Shown here: in pieces, positions 18,033 through 28,748 of the stretch
Position numbering within the stretch: position 1 is the stretch's first letter
How the letters are laid out: each line of letters begins with the position of its first letter
Assembly: GCF_946887195.1 (NCBI RefSeq)
Contig: NZ_CAMPKE010000002.1
Coordinates: 233,199-297,198 of the forward strand
Reading direction: 5' to 3'
Source: an uncultured Halomonas sp.
GTDB lineage: Bacteria; Pseudomonadota; Gammaproteobacteria; Pseudomonadales; Halomonadaceae
DNA length: 64,000 bases
Translations under genes and position numbers: made by a program
Notes under the pieces: model-generated
Told to the model about the DNA's origin: nothing
What the model saw: the letters and a program-made list of their open reading frames with translations, nothing else
Database searches by the model: none

Positions 18033-18047
18033 TGGCATGGCAATTGC
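18033..18047 (+). promoter_or_regulatory. sigma-54 promoter of dctPQM
   Basis: TGGCATGGCAATTGC fits the sigma-54 consensus TGGCACGN4TTGC at all but one defined position, with GG at -24 (18034-18035) and GC at -12 (18046-18047). Transcription would start near 18059, about 65 bases before the dctP start. Confidence 0.75.
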
Positions 18048-18061
18048 TATGTTGTAAGTGA

Positions 18062-19120
<1,059 letters not shown>

Positions 19121-19134
19121 GGTCTTCCCTGAAA

Positions 19135-19160
19135 ATGGCGGACGCTACGCCGTCCGCCAT
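19135..19160 (+). promoter_or_regulatory. intercistronic hairpin dctP/dctQ
   Basis: ATGGCGGACG (19135-19144) pairs perfectly with CGTCCGCCAT (19151-19160) around a 6-base loop. It lies 14 bases after the dctP stop and 23 before dctQ. It has the same position and probable purpose as the aapJ/aapQ hairpin: stabilising the binding-protein message. Confidence 0.65.
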
Positions 19161-19183
19161 CGCTTCATTGTCGAGGTGCAATC

Positions 19184-19738
19184 ATGATCGTGCGCTGGCT
19201 AAACAGGCTGGAAGAGAACATCTTCTGCGCGCTGCTGGTGGCCATGGTGTTTCTGGTGGTCGTCGAAGTGTTTTACCGCTTCGTGCTCAATGCCGGCATC
19301 AGTTGGGCTCAGGAAGGGTCGTTGTACTTGTCCGGCTGGTTCGTGTTGTTCGGTGTGTCGTGGGGTATCAAGCATGGCGCGCACATCGGGGTCGATGTCG
19401 TCGTCAAGAAGCTGCCCCAGCGCGGGCGGCGTATCGCCATGTTGATTGCGCTGGCCGTGTGCCTGACCTACTGCGTACTGCTGCTGGTCGGCAGCTACGA
19501 ATACTTGAAGCTGACTCGCATGATCGGTATCGAGTTGAACGATATTCCCATTCCCAAGTGGCAGGCGACGCTGATTCTGCCGATCGGCTTGGCGCTGCTG
19601 GTGCTGCGCTTCGTTGAATTGGGTTGGCGGGTGGTCAAGGGCGAGGCCGATAGCTTCGGCTATTCGGACGAAGCCGAAGACAGCATGCACCTGAGCCAAC
19701 ACGAGGGCGACACGCCCGATAAGGAGAGCCGTTCGTGA
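19184..19738 (+). CDS. dctQ: TRAP transporter small permease DctQ
   Basis: Four-helix inner-membrane subunit of the TRAP transporter, 184 residues. It begins MIVRWLNRLEENIFCALLVAMVFLVVVEVFYRF, with the conserved E and RF. The middle part WAQEGSLYLSGWFVLFGVSWGIKHGAHIGVDVVV is the family signature. The C-terminal 30 residues are acidic and cytoplasmic. The start has GAGG 10 bases upstream. The stop overlaps the dctM start by 4 bases (GTGA), so the two membrane subunits are translationally coupled. Confidence 0.92.
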   Translation: MIVRWLNRLEENIFCALLVAMVFLVVVEVFYRFVLNAGISWAQEGSLYLSGWFVLFGVSWGIKHGAHIGVDVVVKKLPQRGRRIAMLIALAVCLTYCVLLLVGSYEYLKLTRMIGIELNDIPIPKWQATLILPIGLALLVLRFVELGWRVVKGEADSFGYSDEAEDSMHLSQHEGDTPDKESRS

Positions 19739-21120
19739 CTATCCTGTCCCTGTTCGCTCTGTTGTTCATCGCTATCTTCCTGGGTATGCCGATCGCCTTT
19801 GCGCTGGGTTTCTCCAGCGTGGTGACGATCCTGTTGTTTTCTCCGGATTCGCTGGGTTCGATCGCCATCAAGCTGTTCGCGGCCGTTTCGCATCACTACA
19901 CGCTATTGGCGATTCCCTTCTTCATTCTATCGAGTGCCTTCCTGTCCACCGGTGGGGTGGCGAGGCGCCTGATCAACTTCGCGACCAACGCCGTGGGCCA
20001 CGTCAAGGGCGGCCTGGCGATGTCGTCGGTAATGGCGTGCATGCTGTTCGCCGCGGTATCCGGCTCGTCGCCGGCGACGGTGGCGGCGATCGGTTCGATC
20101 GTGATCGCCGGCATGGTACGTCAGGGTTATCCGGAATCGTATGCCGCCGGGGTCATTGCCAATGCCGGCACGCTGGGCATCCTGATTCCGCCATCCATCG
20201 TGATGCTGGTCTACTCGGCCGCCACCGAAGTCTCCGCCGCCAAGATGTTCATGGCCGGCCTGGTGCCGGGGCTGCTGATGGGCGGCATTCTGATGGTGGC
20301 GATCTATATCTCCGCGCGCATCATGAAACTGCCGGCCGAGCCGTTCCCCGGCATCGGCGCGCTGATGCGTTCAGGCGCCAAGGCGCTGGCCGGTCTGATG
20401 CTGATCTTCCTGGTATTGGGTTCGATCTACGGCGGCGTGGCGAGCCCGACCGAAGCCGCAGCCGTGGCAGCGGTTTACGCCTGGCTGGTGGCCGTGGTCG
20501 GTTATCGCGATATCGGCCCGCTCAAGCATCATCCCTGGCATCGGCAAGGAGAGAGCACGTCTGCCGCCGTGGTCCGCGCGCTATGGCAAGTTCCGCTAGG
20601 CATTCTCGACTCCTTTCGTAATCAGGAAGTGCGCAAGGTGGTGCTGGATGGCGCCAAGGTATCGATGATGCTGCTGTTCATCATCGCCAATGCCATGCTG
20701 TTCGCGCACGTGCTGACCACCGAGCGGATTCCGCACGTGATCGCCGAGTCGATCATCTCGTGGGGGCTGCCGGCATGGGGCTTTCTGATCGTAGTGAACC
20801 TGCTGCTGCTGGCGGCGGGCAACTTCATGGAGCCATCGGCGATCCTGCTGATCATGGCACCGATCCTGTTCCCGATCGCCATGCAGTTGGGCATCGATCC
20901 GATTCACTTGGGCATCATCATGGTGGTCAACATGGAGATCGGCATGCTGACGCCGCCGGTGGGGCTCAACCTGTTCGTCACCGCCGGGATCACCGGGCGC
21001 TCGATCGGCTGGGTGATCAAGGCGGCGCTGCCGTGGCTGTGCCTGTTGCTGGGCTTCTTGATACTGATCACTTACGTGCCGGCGATTTCGCTGTGGCTGC
21101 CGAATCTGCTTTCGAATTGA
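19735..21120 (+). CDS. dctM: TRAP transporter large permease DctM
   Basis: Transport-channel subunit, about 12 membrane helices, 461 residues. It starts with GTG in the overlap with dctQ. Typical DctM features are FLGMPIAFALGFSSVVTILLF, the GSSPATVAAIGSIVIAGM motif, GTLGILIPPSIVMLVYSAATEVSAAKMFMAGLVPGLLMG, and near the end MVVNMEIGMLTPPVGLNLFVTAGI. A cytoplasmic insert of about 60 residues in the middle (HPWHRQGESTSAAVVRAL) accounts for the length above the usual 425-430 residues and is found in gammaproteobacterial DctM. Transport is sodium-driven in characterised systems. The gene is followed by a strong hairpin. Confidence 0.93.
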   Translation: MTILSLFALLFIAIFLGMPIAFALGFSSVVTILLFSPDSLGSIAIKLFAAVSHHYTLLAIPFFILSSAFLSTGGVARRLINFATNAVGHVKGGLAMSSVMACMLFAAVSGSSPATVAAIGSIVIAGMVRQGYPESYAAGVIANAGTLGILIPPSIVMLVYSAATEVSAAKMFMAGLVPGLLMGGILMVAIYISARIMKLPAEPFPGIGALMRSGAKALAGLMLIFLVLGSIYGGVASPTEAAAVAAVYAWLVAVVGYRDIGPLKHHPWHRQGESTSAAVVRALWQVPLGILDSFRNQEVRKVVLDGAKVSMMLLFIIANAMLFAHVLTTERIPHVIAESIISWGLPAWGFLIVVNLLLLAAGNFMEPSAILLIMAPILFPIAMQLGIDPIHLGIIMVVNMEIGMLTPPVGLNLFVTAGITGRSIGWVIKAALPWLCLLLGFLILITYVPAISLWLPNLLSN

Positions 21121-21171
21121 GGCGCTCCCGGTAACAGCGAAGCCGTAGAGTGCAATCGAAGGCAGTCACGC

Positions 21172-21199
21172 AAAGGCCCCATCATGCGATGGGGCCTTT
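21172..21199. terminator. bidirectional terminator between dctM and glnK
   Basis: A perfect 12-bp stem (21172-21183 with 21188-21199) around ATGC. It starts with AAA and ends with TTT, so both strands carry a short U-tract after the stem. It separates two convergent genes. Confidence 0.85.
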
Positions 21200-21251
21200 C
21201 GTCATTCTTTGGGATCGAACCGCTCCCGTCGTCGTGCGAGGGCGATAATCC

Positions 21252-21635
<384 letters not shown>

Positions 21636-21664
21636 TTAAAGCATACACCGCTCGTCTGGGGATT

Positions 21665-21690
21665 AAAAAAGGCCCCCGTCGCCGGGAGCC
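21665..21690 (-). terminator. terminator of the glnK-amtB operon
   Basis: On the minus strand the arms 21690-21683 and 21678-21671 pair over 8 bp (one G-T) around a GCGA loop and are followed by six T residues (complement of 21665-21670). It starts 35 bases after the amtB stop. Confidence 0.85.
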
Positions 21691-21724
21691 AGTGGAGCAC
21701 ATCGACTCACTCGTCGCGCCGAGG

Positions 21725-22969
21725 TTACTTGTTGCCGCCGACGGTGAACTCGGGATAGGCCTCGAGCCCGCACTCGACCAGGTCGACCCCTTCGTACTCC
21801 TCTTCTGCGCTGACACGCACGCCCATGATCGCCTTGATCAGCGCCCAGACGATCAGGCTGGCGAAGAACGCCCAGGCGAAGATCGCGATGGCGCCGATCA
21901 GTTGCGCGGCGAAGCTCGCCTCGGCATTGCCGATGGGCACCACCATCACGCCCCAGATACCGGCGACGCCATGCGCCGAAATCGCCCCCACCGGATCGTC
22001 GATACGCAGCTTGTCGAGCGTGACGATGGCGACGATCACCAACAACCCACCTACCGCACCGATTGCCGTCGCGCCCAGTCCGCTGGGCGAGAGCGGGTCG
22101 GCGGTGATCGAGACCAGGCCGGCGATGGCGCCGTTCAGCACCATGGTCAGATCGGCCTTGCGGAAATACAGCTTGGACAGGATCAACGCGGCGATCACAC
22201 CACCGGCGGCGGCGGCATTGGTGTTGAGCAATACCTGGGCCATGTTGTTGGCGGAAGCGACATCGGACACCTTCAGCTCCGAGCCGCCATTGAAGCCGAA
22301 CCAGCCCATCCACAGGATCAGCGTGCCCAGCGCGGCGAGTGGCATATTGGCGCCGGGAATGGCATGAACGACGCCGTGCTTGCCGTATTTGCCTCTGCGC
22401 GGGCCAAGCACCAGCACGCCGGCAAGCGCCGCCGAGGCACCCGCCAAGTGGACGATGCCCGAGCCGGCGTAATCGAAATAGCCCAGCGTGGCGAGCCAGC
22501 CACCGCCCCAGGTCCAGAAACCGGAAACCGGATAGATGAAAGCGGTCATCACGACCGCGAAGGCCAGGAAGGCCCAGAGTTTCATGCGCTCGGCGACGGC
22601 CCCCGAGACGATCGACATGGCGGTGGCCACGAACACCACCTGAAAGAAGAAATCCGCACGGGCCGAGTAGTACGGCGCGTCATCGCCACCGGCCAGTACC
22701 GCATCGACGCCATGCTCACTGCCGATCAGAAAGCCGAGGCTAGGCAAGATGCCGCCGGCACTGCTGGAGTACATGATGGCGTAGCCGACCAGCAGATACA
22801 GGGTGCAGGCGATCGCGAACAGCACGATGTTCTTGGTCAGTATTTCCGCGGTGTTCTTCGCCCGCACCAGCCCGGCTTCCAGCATCGAGAAACCGGCGGC
22901 CATCCACATCACCAGCACGCCGCAGATGAGAAAGTAGAAGGTATCGAGCGCATAGCTGAGCTCTGTCAT
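21725..22969 (-). CDS. amtB: ammonium transporter AmtB
   Basis: Trimeric inner-membrane ammonium channel with 11 predicted helices, 414 residues. There is no long cleaved signal; the first helix is DTFYFLICGVLVMWMAAGFSMLEAGL. Family marks are GFSMLEAGLVRAKNT, the DYAGSGIVHLAGASAALAG segment with the first pore histidine, WMGWFGFNGGSEL, and SAHGVAGIWGVM with the second pore histidine. The C-terminal cytoplasmic tail (VSAEEEYEGVDLVECGLEAYPEF) is the PII-contact region. The gene follows glnK by 19 bases. Association with PII in membrane regulation is established for the family. Confidence 0.95.
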   Translation of the reverse strand: MTELSYALDTFYFLICGVLVMWMAAGFSMLEAGLVRAKNTAEILTKNIVLFAIACTLYLLVGYAIMYSSSAGGILPSLGFLIGSEHGVDAVLAGGDDAPYYSARADFFFQVVFVATAMSIVSGAVAERMKLWAFLAFAVVMTAFIYPVSGFWTWGGGWLATLGYFDYAGSGIVHLAGASAALAGVLVLGPRRGKYGKHGVVHAIPGANMPLAALGTLILWMGWFGFNGGSELKVSDVASANNMAQVLLNTNAAAAGGVIAALILSKLYFRKADLTMVLNGAIAGLVSITADPLSPSGLGATAIGAVGGLLVIVAIVTLDKLRIDDPVGAISAHGVAGIWGVMVVPIGNAEASFAAQLIGAIAIFAWAFFASLIVWALIKAIMGVRVSAEEEYEGVDLVECGLEAYPEFTVGGNK

Positions 22970-22988
22970 CGTTATCGTCTCCTGAGTC

Positions 22989-23405
<417 letters not shown>

Positions 23406-23576
23406 TCAACGGATTGAGGAACGGAGAGCGGCGTGGCTCGAGATAAAGGAAGCGCAGCGTCGGAGCGCCTTGCACTGTCTTGGTGCCGAGTGGGAAAAGC
23501 CATGCGCCATGCTGGCGCATGCGCTGGCCGGCGTCCTTGCGTATGCTGTGGTTATCCACGTGAAAGGAGTACATCG

Positions 23577-23996
23577 ATGGCGAGCAACGACAGGATCGGC
23601 CGGCTGGCTCGGCAACTGGGCGAACGGCTACAGGATGCCTCGCATGCGCCCGAGGAGATTCAGCGCAGCGTGAACAGTGTGATGCGTGGCGCCTTCGATC
23701 GCATGGAGCTGGTCTCGCGCGAGGATTTCGATATCCTCATGGACGTATTGCAGCGTACCCGGACGCGGGTCGAAGCGCTGGAAAAACAGGTCGCGGCGCT
23801 CGAGGCTGCGCTGGACGACGAGGTGTCGGCATCGGTGTCGAAAGAGCCTGCTGCCGATAGCGCCGCCCAATCGCCGAACAGTGACACCAAAAAAGACAGC
23901 GGCGCCAAGAAAACGGCCAGTGACGCCGCCAGTGGCGAGTCGGCAGGTAAATCCACGGGGCGAGCCAAGTCGAGCGGCACCAAGAAACAGCCATAG
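23577..23996 (+). CDS. ubiK: ubiquinone biosynthesis accessory factor UbiK (YqiC-like)
   Basis: Small coiled-coil protein of 139 residues that assists aerobic ubiquinone synthesis with UbiJ. The family core is residues 1-85: RIGRLARQLGERL, then SVMRGAFDRMELVSREDFDILMDVLQRTRTRVEALEKQVAALEAAL, ending in a trimeric coiled coil. The remaining 50 residues are a low-complexity Ser/Lys/Ala tail (KKDSGAKKTASDAASGES). This makes the protein longer than the 96 residues of E. coli; the tail is probably disordered. The ATG at 23577 has GGAG 7 bases upstream. The open frame reaches back to 23433 but encodes unrelated sequence there. Next to comM, as in Pseudomonas. Confidence 0.88.
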   Translation: MASNDRIGRLARQLGERLQDASHAPEEIQRSVNSVMRGAFDRMELVSREDFDILMDVLQRTRTRVEALEKQVAALEAALDDEVSASVSKEPAADSAAQSPNSDTKKDSGAKKTASDAASGESAGKSTGRAKSSGTKKQP

Positions 23997-24086
23997 CGGC
24001 ATGAGTGTTTCGCGGGCGCAGCGCGCCGGCGACCAACAATAACGGCTCGGCAGCGCGTCGCTGACCGGGCCAGGCAAGGAACGAAC

Positions 24087-25619
24087 ATGGCCTTAGCCAT
24101 CGTTACCACCCGCGCAGGGTTGGGTCTGGAAGCCCCCGAAGTATTGGTCGAAGTGCATCTCTCCAATGGCTTGCCGGGATTGACTCTGGTCGGCCTGCCG
24201 GAGACGGCGGTCCGCGAGAGCCGCGAACGCGTGCGTAGCGCGCTGATCAATGCCGGCTTCGAGTTTCCCACCACGCGACGCATCACCGTCAATCTGGCGC
24301 CGGCCGATCTGCCCAAGGAGGGTGGGCGCTTCGATCTGCCGATTGCACTGGGCATTCTCCTCGCTTCCGAGCAGGTGCCGCTCGCGGCGGTCGAGGGGCT
24401 CGAATGCCTGGGCGAATTGGCACTCGATGGTCGCTTGCGGCCGATCAACGGCGCCCTGCCGGTGGCATTGGCGACCCAGGCTGCCGGGCGTCGCTTGTTG
24501 TTGCCGGCGGCCAATGCCAATGAAGCGGCGCTGGCCGATGGCCTGCGCGTGCTGCCAGCCGAGCACTTGTCGCAGGTCGTTGCGCACTTGCTCGGGCGCG
24601 AAACCATTGGCTTGCATCGGCTGGAGATGCCGGCGCTGCCCAGCCTGCCGAGCAACGACCTGGCCGATGTGCGCGGTCAGCATCAGGCGCGTCGCGCCCT
24701 CGAAGTGGCCGCCGCCGGTGGCCACAATCTGCTGTTTGCTGGCCCACCGGGAACCGGCAAGACCATGCTGGCCAGCCGTTTGCCGGGTATATTGCCGCCG
24801 TTGTCTCACGATGAGGCGCTGGAAGTCGCGGCGATTCGCTCGGTCAGCGGCCTGGATTTGCTCGAACGCTGGGGCGAACGCCCGTTTCGTTCGCCGCACC
24901 ATACCGCCAGCGGCGTCGCGCTGGTCGGCGGTGGCTCGAAGCCACGCCCCGGCGAGATATCACTGGCGCACCAGGGCGTGCTGTTTCTCGACGAGTTGCC
25001 GCAATTCGATCGCAGCGTGCTGGAAGTCCTGCGCGAGCCGCTGGAGAGCGGGCGCATCCATATCGCGCGTGCTAGCCATCAGCGCTGCTTCCCGGCAAGT
25101 TTCCAACTGGTCGCGGCAATGAATCCATGCCCATGCGGGCATCTCGGCGATCCGCGCCAGGCATGCATCTGTACCCAAACGCAGGTGCAGCGCTACCAGG
25201 CGCGGCTCTCCGGGCCGCTGCTCGATCGTATCGATCTGCAGGTCGAAGTGCCGGCGATACCGCCCGATCAACTCACCTCGCCGACCACCGGCGAAAGCTC
25301 GGCGACGGTACGCGAACGTGTGCTGGCGGCGCGCCAACGTCAGCAGGCGCGGGGTGCGCTCAATGCGCGCTTGCCGGGGCGCGAGCTTGAAGCCGCCTGC
25401 GCGCTGACCAGCGATGAACGCGCCTGGCTGGCCGATGTGCTGACCCGGCTCAAGCTTTCGGCACGCGCCTACCATCGCGTGCTGCGGGTGGCGTTGACCC
25501 TGGCCGATCTGGCTGGCGAGGCGCGCCCAGGGCGCGCGCAATTGATGGAGGCCATCGGCTATCGCCAGCTCGATCGTCTGCGTGGCGGGAACGAAAGACC
25601 CAAGGCCGTTGCCGGATGA
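24087..25619 (+). CDS. comM: ComM/YifB-type magnesium-chelatase-like AAA+ ATPase
   Basis: Cytosolic hexameric AAA+ protein, 510 residues. In Vibrio and others it is a branch-migration helicase that promotes integration of donor DNA during natural transformation; it occurs widely in non-competent species too. The N-terminal Lon-substrate-like domain (residues 1-170) begins MALAIVTTRAGLGLEAPEV. The ATPase core has Walker A GPPGTGKTM near residue 218, Walker B LFLDELPQF, and an arginine-rich sensor region RYQARLSGPLLDRIDLQVEVP. A cysteine cluster NPCPCGHLGDPRQACIC is typical of the family. The C-terminal part (SARAYHRVLRVALTLADL) is the conserved lid. It follows ubiK by 90 bases. Confidence 0.93.
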   Translation: MALAIVTTRAGLGLEAPEVLVEVHLSNGLPGLTLVGLPETAVRESRERVRSALINAGFEFPTTRRITVNLAPADLPKEGGRFDLPIALGILLASEQVPLAAVEGLECLGELALDGRLRPINGALPVALATQAAGRRLLLPAANANEAALADGLRVLPAEHLSQVVAHLLGRETIGLHRLEMPALPSLPSNDLADVRGQHQARRALEVAAAGGHNLLFAGPPGTGKTMLASRLPGILPPLSHDEALEVAAIRSVSGLDLLERWGERPFRSPHHTASGVALVGGGSKPRPGEISLAHQGVLFLDELPQFDRSVLEVLREPLESGRIHIARASHQRCFPASFQLVAAMNPCPCGHLGDPRQACICTQTQVQRYQARLSGPLLDRIDLQVEVPAIPPDQLTSPTTGESSATVRERVLAARQRQQARGALNARLPGRELEAACALTSDERAWLADVLTRLKLSARAYHRVLRVALTLADLAGEARPGRAQLMEAIGYRQLDRLRGGNERPKAVAG

Positions 25620-25674
25620 TAAGCGGCGACCGTGCCCTACACTGAATGGAGAAAGCTCTCAAGGAGGAGGTTCG

Positions 25675-27084
25675 ATGACGACCCAGCATACCGAACTCGC
25701 CGCGATGGATGCCGCCGCGCTGATCGAGGCTTACCGGCAGAGCCGGCTGTCGCCGGTAGAGGCAATCAGTGACGCACTGGCGCGCATCGATCGGCATAAT
25801 CCCCGCATCAACGCCTTCTGCCATGTGGATCATGAGGGCGCGTTGGCTGCCGCGCGCGAGGCCGAGGCGCGCTGGCAACGTGGCGAGCCATTGGGTCCGG
25901 TGGATGGCTTGCCGGTGACGCTGAAGGACCTGACCCAGGTGCGCGGCATGCCGGCCCGCGAAGGCTCGCTGACATCCGACCCGGGGCCGTGCGATACGGA
26001 TGCGCCGCCCACGAAACGGCTGCGCGAGGGCGGGGCGGTCATCCTCGGCAAGACCACGACGCCGGAGTTCGGCTGGAAGGGCGTCACCGACAGCCCGCTG
26101 ACCGGAGTGACCTACAACCCCTGGGATACGCGACTGACGCCGGGTGGCTCGTCGGGCGGGGCCGCGGCGGCCTGCGCATTGAACCTGGGCGTGCTGCACC
26201 AGGGCGGCGACTCCGGTGGCTCGATTCGCATTCCGGCGTCGTTCACCGGCACCTTCGGCTTCAAGTCGACCTTCGGGCTGGTGCCGCAGTGGCCGCCCTG
26301 TTCGCTGCCGTCGATGTCGCACATCGGCCCGATCACGCGCAACGTCGACGATGCGATACGCATGCTCGATTGCATCGGCCGCTACGACTCCCACGACAGC
26401 TACGCGATCGACGCGGCTCCGGCGGATTGGGGCGAAACGACTACGCAGAGCCTCAAGGGCCTGCGCATCGGCCTGATTACCAAGGCGCGTCGCGTCGGTG
26501 TCGACCCGCAGATTACCGCAGCGATCGAGCGTGCCGCACGCACCCTGACCGAACTGGGTGCCGAGGTAGTGCCCAGCGATCTCGATCTGCACGAGGCGGG
26601 CGAGGCGTTCAAGGTGCTATGGTTCACCACCACGTGGCGGTTGTGCCACCTGATGAGCGAGGACGATCGCCGGAAAATGGACCCGGGGCTGCGTGAAAAC
26701 GCCCAGCGTGGCGAGCATTACAGTGTCAACGACGTGCTGGCAGCCGAGGAAGCCCGGGCGACTTTGACCTCGCGCTTCGAATCCCAGTTTCGCAACGACA
26801 TGGATCTGTTCTTGATGCCCAGCGTGGCGGTGCTGCCGTTTACCGCGGGCCAAGAGGTGCCGAGCGGCAGCGGCATGCAGGATTGGATGGATTGGACGCC
26901 GTTCAGCTACCCCTTCAACCTGACCCGCCAGCCGGCGTCATCGGTACCCTGCGGCTTCAGTACCGAGGGCCTGCCGATCGGCTTGCAACTGGTTGGCGCG
27001 CGTTTCCAGGATCGCACCGTGCTGCGCGCCAGCCGTGCCTATATGGAGGCCGTGCCGCCGCGCTTTCCCGATGCGCCGCGATAA
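25675..27084 (+). CDS. amidase-signature family hydrolase
   Basis: Cytosolic hydrolase of 469 residues with the Ser-cisSer-Lys triad of the amidase signature family: Lys84 in VTLKDL, Ser159 in GGSSGGAAAA and nucleophile Ser183 in GGDSGGSIRIPASF. The flanking AVILGKTTTPEFGWKG and FGFKSTFGLVPQWP are also conserved. The substrate is not determinable. It is not GatA, because no gatB or gatC is nearby and the C-terminal region differs. Aryl- or aliphatic amides, carbamates or similar compounds are possible. The ATG at 25675 has AAGGAGGAGG with 5-base spacing. The open frame extending back into comM is rejected. Apparently monocistronic, converging on the aminotransferase gene. Confidence 0.87.
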   Translation: MTTQHTELAAMDAAALIEAYRQSRLSPVEAISDALARIDRHNPRINAFCHVDHEGALAAAREAEARWQRGEPLGPVDGLPVTLKDLTQVRGMPAREGSLTSDPGPCDTDAPPTKRLREGGAVILGKTTTPEFGWKGVTDSPLTGVTYNPWDTRLTPGGSSGGAAAACALNLGVLHQGGDSGGSIRIPASFTGTFGFKSTFGLVPQWPPCSLPSMSHIGPITRNVDDAIRMLDCIGRYDSHDSYAIDAAPADWGETTTQSLKGLRIGLITKARRVGVDPQITAAIERAARTLTELGAEVVPSDLDLHEAGEAFKVLWFTTTWRLCHLMSEDDRRKMDPGLRENAQRGEHYSVNDVLAAEEARATLTSRFESQFRNDMDLFLMPSVAVLPFTAGQEVPSGSGMQDWMDWTPFSYPFNLTRQPASSVPCGFSTEGLPIGLQLVGARFQDRTVLRASRAYMEAVPPRFPDAPR

Positions 27085-27113
27085 CACCAGGCACCGCTTC
27101 CCGGCACTGGCGT

Positions 27114-28214
27114 TCAGCCCAAGGCGCGCTCCAGTGCCGCCAGTCGTCCGGGCTCCAGGGCATTGGCCACCGCGCTGATGCGTAGCACATGACCCAGCGC
27201 CGGGTGCGGCGGACGGTGAATGAGGCTGCCGGCATCGAGCAGGTCGCGATGCACGCGTGCGGCGAGTTCGGCATCGGGTAGACGCACGGCGATGAAATTG
27301 GTGGCGCTGTCGGGAATATCGGCGCCCAACTCGCGCAGCCAGGCCGTCAACCGCTCACGGCGCTCGATGACGTCGCTGACATGTGAGCGGGTTTCATCGG
27401 GGTGGTCGAGCAGCGTTTCGGCGGCGGCCAGCGACAGCGACGTTACCGCGTAGTGAATCCTCACCTTGTGCATGACGCCGAGAACCCCGGGTTCGGCGAT
27501 GGCATAGCCGATGCGTAACCCAGCCAGGCCGTGCGCCTTGGAGAAGGTGCGCAGGCGAATCACGCCGGGCCAGACTTCGCCGGCGCTGGGCGACTCGGCG
27601 TCAGTGCGAAAGTCATGATAAGCCTCGTCGAGCAGCAGCATGCAATCGTCCGGCAGGCCGTGGCGCAGGGCGAGAACGGCCGCATCGTCATGCAGGTGAC
27701 CACTGGGATTGTCGGGGTTGGCCAGATAGACCAGCCGTGCCTGATGCTCGTGCGCCGCATGCGCCAGCGCGGCAAGATCGGGTGCTAAACACGCTTTTCG
27801 ATCGTGATACGCCACTTCGCGCAGCGTACAACCCTGGCCCGCGGCGAAATAGGCGAAGGTCGGGTAGCTACCGGCACTGGTGATCACCGTGCTGCCGGTA
27901 TCGCAGATCGCGCGTAGCGCGAGTGCAATCAGGCTGTCGGCGCCGGCATCGACCAGCAGCGCCTCGAGCGGCGTGCCGAGCGAGTGCGATAGGCGCTGGC
28001 GCACGCCCATCGCCTCGGCATCGCCATAACGCCGGGCAAGTTCGGCGACATCGTCGCCAAAGCGCGCCGCCAGCGCCTCGTGTGGCATATCGAGGCCCTC
28101 GTTGGAGCCTATGTTGTAGGGAATCTCGCGTCCCAGACGCCGCTCCAGCGCTTTCATGCCGGGAAAGGGGTTGTCGGGTCCATCGCGGTAGAGATGATTT
28201 GCGTGGCGGGGCAT
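27114..28214 (-). CDS. PLP-dependent aminotransferase, histidinol-phosphate aminotransferase-like
   Basis: Fold type I aminotransferase of 366 residues. The PLP lysine is K226 in TFSKAHGLAGLRIGYAI. LANPDNPSG and LLLDEAYHDF supply the cofactor-binding Asn and Asp, and the C-terminal GHVLRISA carries the substrate-binding arginine. HisC-class proteins share all these marks, but no his gene lies nearby and the N terminus (MPRHANHLYRDGPDNPFPGM) is not typical of biosynthetic HisC. It may be a paralogue with other amino acid specificity. The start has GAGGAG 6 bases upstream. It is the third gene of a minus-strand run, 42 bases after the lipoprotein gene. Confidence 0.82.
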   Translation of the reverse strand: MPRHANHLYRDGPDNPFPGMKALERRLGREIPYNIGSNEGLDMPHEALAARFGDDVAELARRYGDAEAMGVRQRLSHSLGTPLEALLVDAGADSLIALALRAICDTGSTVITSAGSYPTFAYFAAGQGCTLREVAYHDRKACLAPDLAALAHAAHEHQARLVYLANPDNPSGHLHDDAAVLALRHGLPDDCMLLLDEAYHDFRTDAESPSAGEVWPGVIRLRTFSKAHGLAGLRIGYAIAEPGVLGVMHKVRIHYAVTSLSLAAAETLLDHPDETRSHVSDVIERRERLTAWLRELGADIPDSATNFIAVRLPDAELAARVHRDLLDAGSLIHRPPHPALGHVLRISAVANALEPGRLAALERALG

Positions 28215-28256
28215 GACGGCTCCTCGCTGCGAGCATGAAAAAACGATATGGCTTGG

Positions 28257-28748
28257 TTATAGCGCGCTGGCGTCGAGCGCTCCATACAAGGTCTGCTGCC
28301 AGCGCGGCTGCGCATCGCCCGGCCTATGCAGCGTCAGCTCCAGCCGGTAGGGCAGCAGGCGACGGTCGGATAGCGTCAGCGCCGGGCCATCGGCCAACAA
28401 CTGGCTCTCCAGGCGCCACTGGTTATCGGGAACGGCGGTTTCGGTCATCGATGGGGCCCAGTTGAGTACCTGCGGACCGGGTTCGAGAGCCAGCAGGGCA
28501 CGCGTCAGCGTCTCGCGGAAATGCGCGGTATCCACACCGAGCGACGCATCGATGTCGGGGCGATCCAGCAGCAGGACCAGTTCGGTAATCGGACGCTGCC
28601 AGTCCGGCTCGGTCGCGGTCGCCGAGGCGGCTCGCTCGCCAAGACCATAAAGCGCCTGGCGTTGGGTCGTGGGGCGCTCCGGCTGGCCGGCACAACCAAC
28701 CAACCCAATCAGCAGCAGCAGGCTCAATCCGCGACGCAGCATTCCCAT
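28257..28748 (-). CDS. putative lipoprotein, unknown function
   Basis: A 163-residue protein beginning MGMLRRGLSLLLLIGLVGCAGQ, a lipoprotein signal with lipobox LVGC and probable lipidation of Cys19. Glu-free Ala-Gly follows the Cys, so outer-membrane sorting is expected under the Lol rule. The mature part has alternating polar and apolar segments (RLESQLLADGPALTLSDRRLLPYRLELTLH) that suggest beta structure. I do not recognise the family; a distant LpoB-like resemblance is too weak to name. The start overlaps the stop of the hydrolase gene (TGATG), so the two are translationally coupled. No cysteine other than the lipidated one is seen. Confidence 0.72.
   Translation of the reverse strand: MGMLRRGLSLLLLIGLVGCAGQPERPTTQRQALYGLGERAASATATEPDWQRPITELVLLLDRPDIDASLGVDTAHFRETLTRALLALEPGPQVLNWAPSMTETAVPDNQWRLESQLLADGPALTLSDRRLLPYRLELTLHRPGDAQPRWQQTLYGALDASAL

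Noticed and set aside
21663..22313. A long arginine/glycine-rich minus-strand frame inside amtB
   Set aside because: It lies in another frame of the clear amtB gene and reads as the low-complexity Arg/Gly/Ala typical of shadow frames in G+C-rich DNA.
27114..28214. Calling the aminotransferase hisC
   Set aside because: No histidine biosynthesis gene is adjacent and the N terminus is atypical, so only a HisC-like family assignment is justified.
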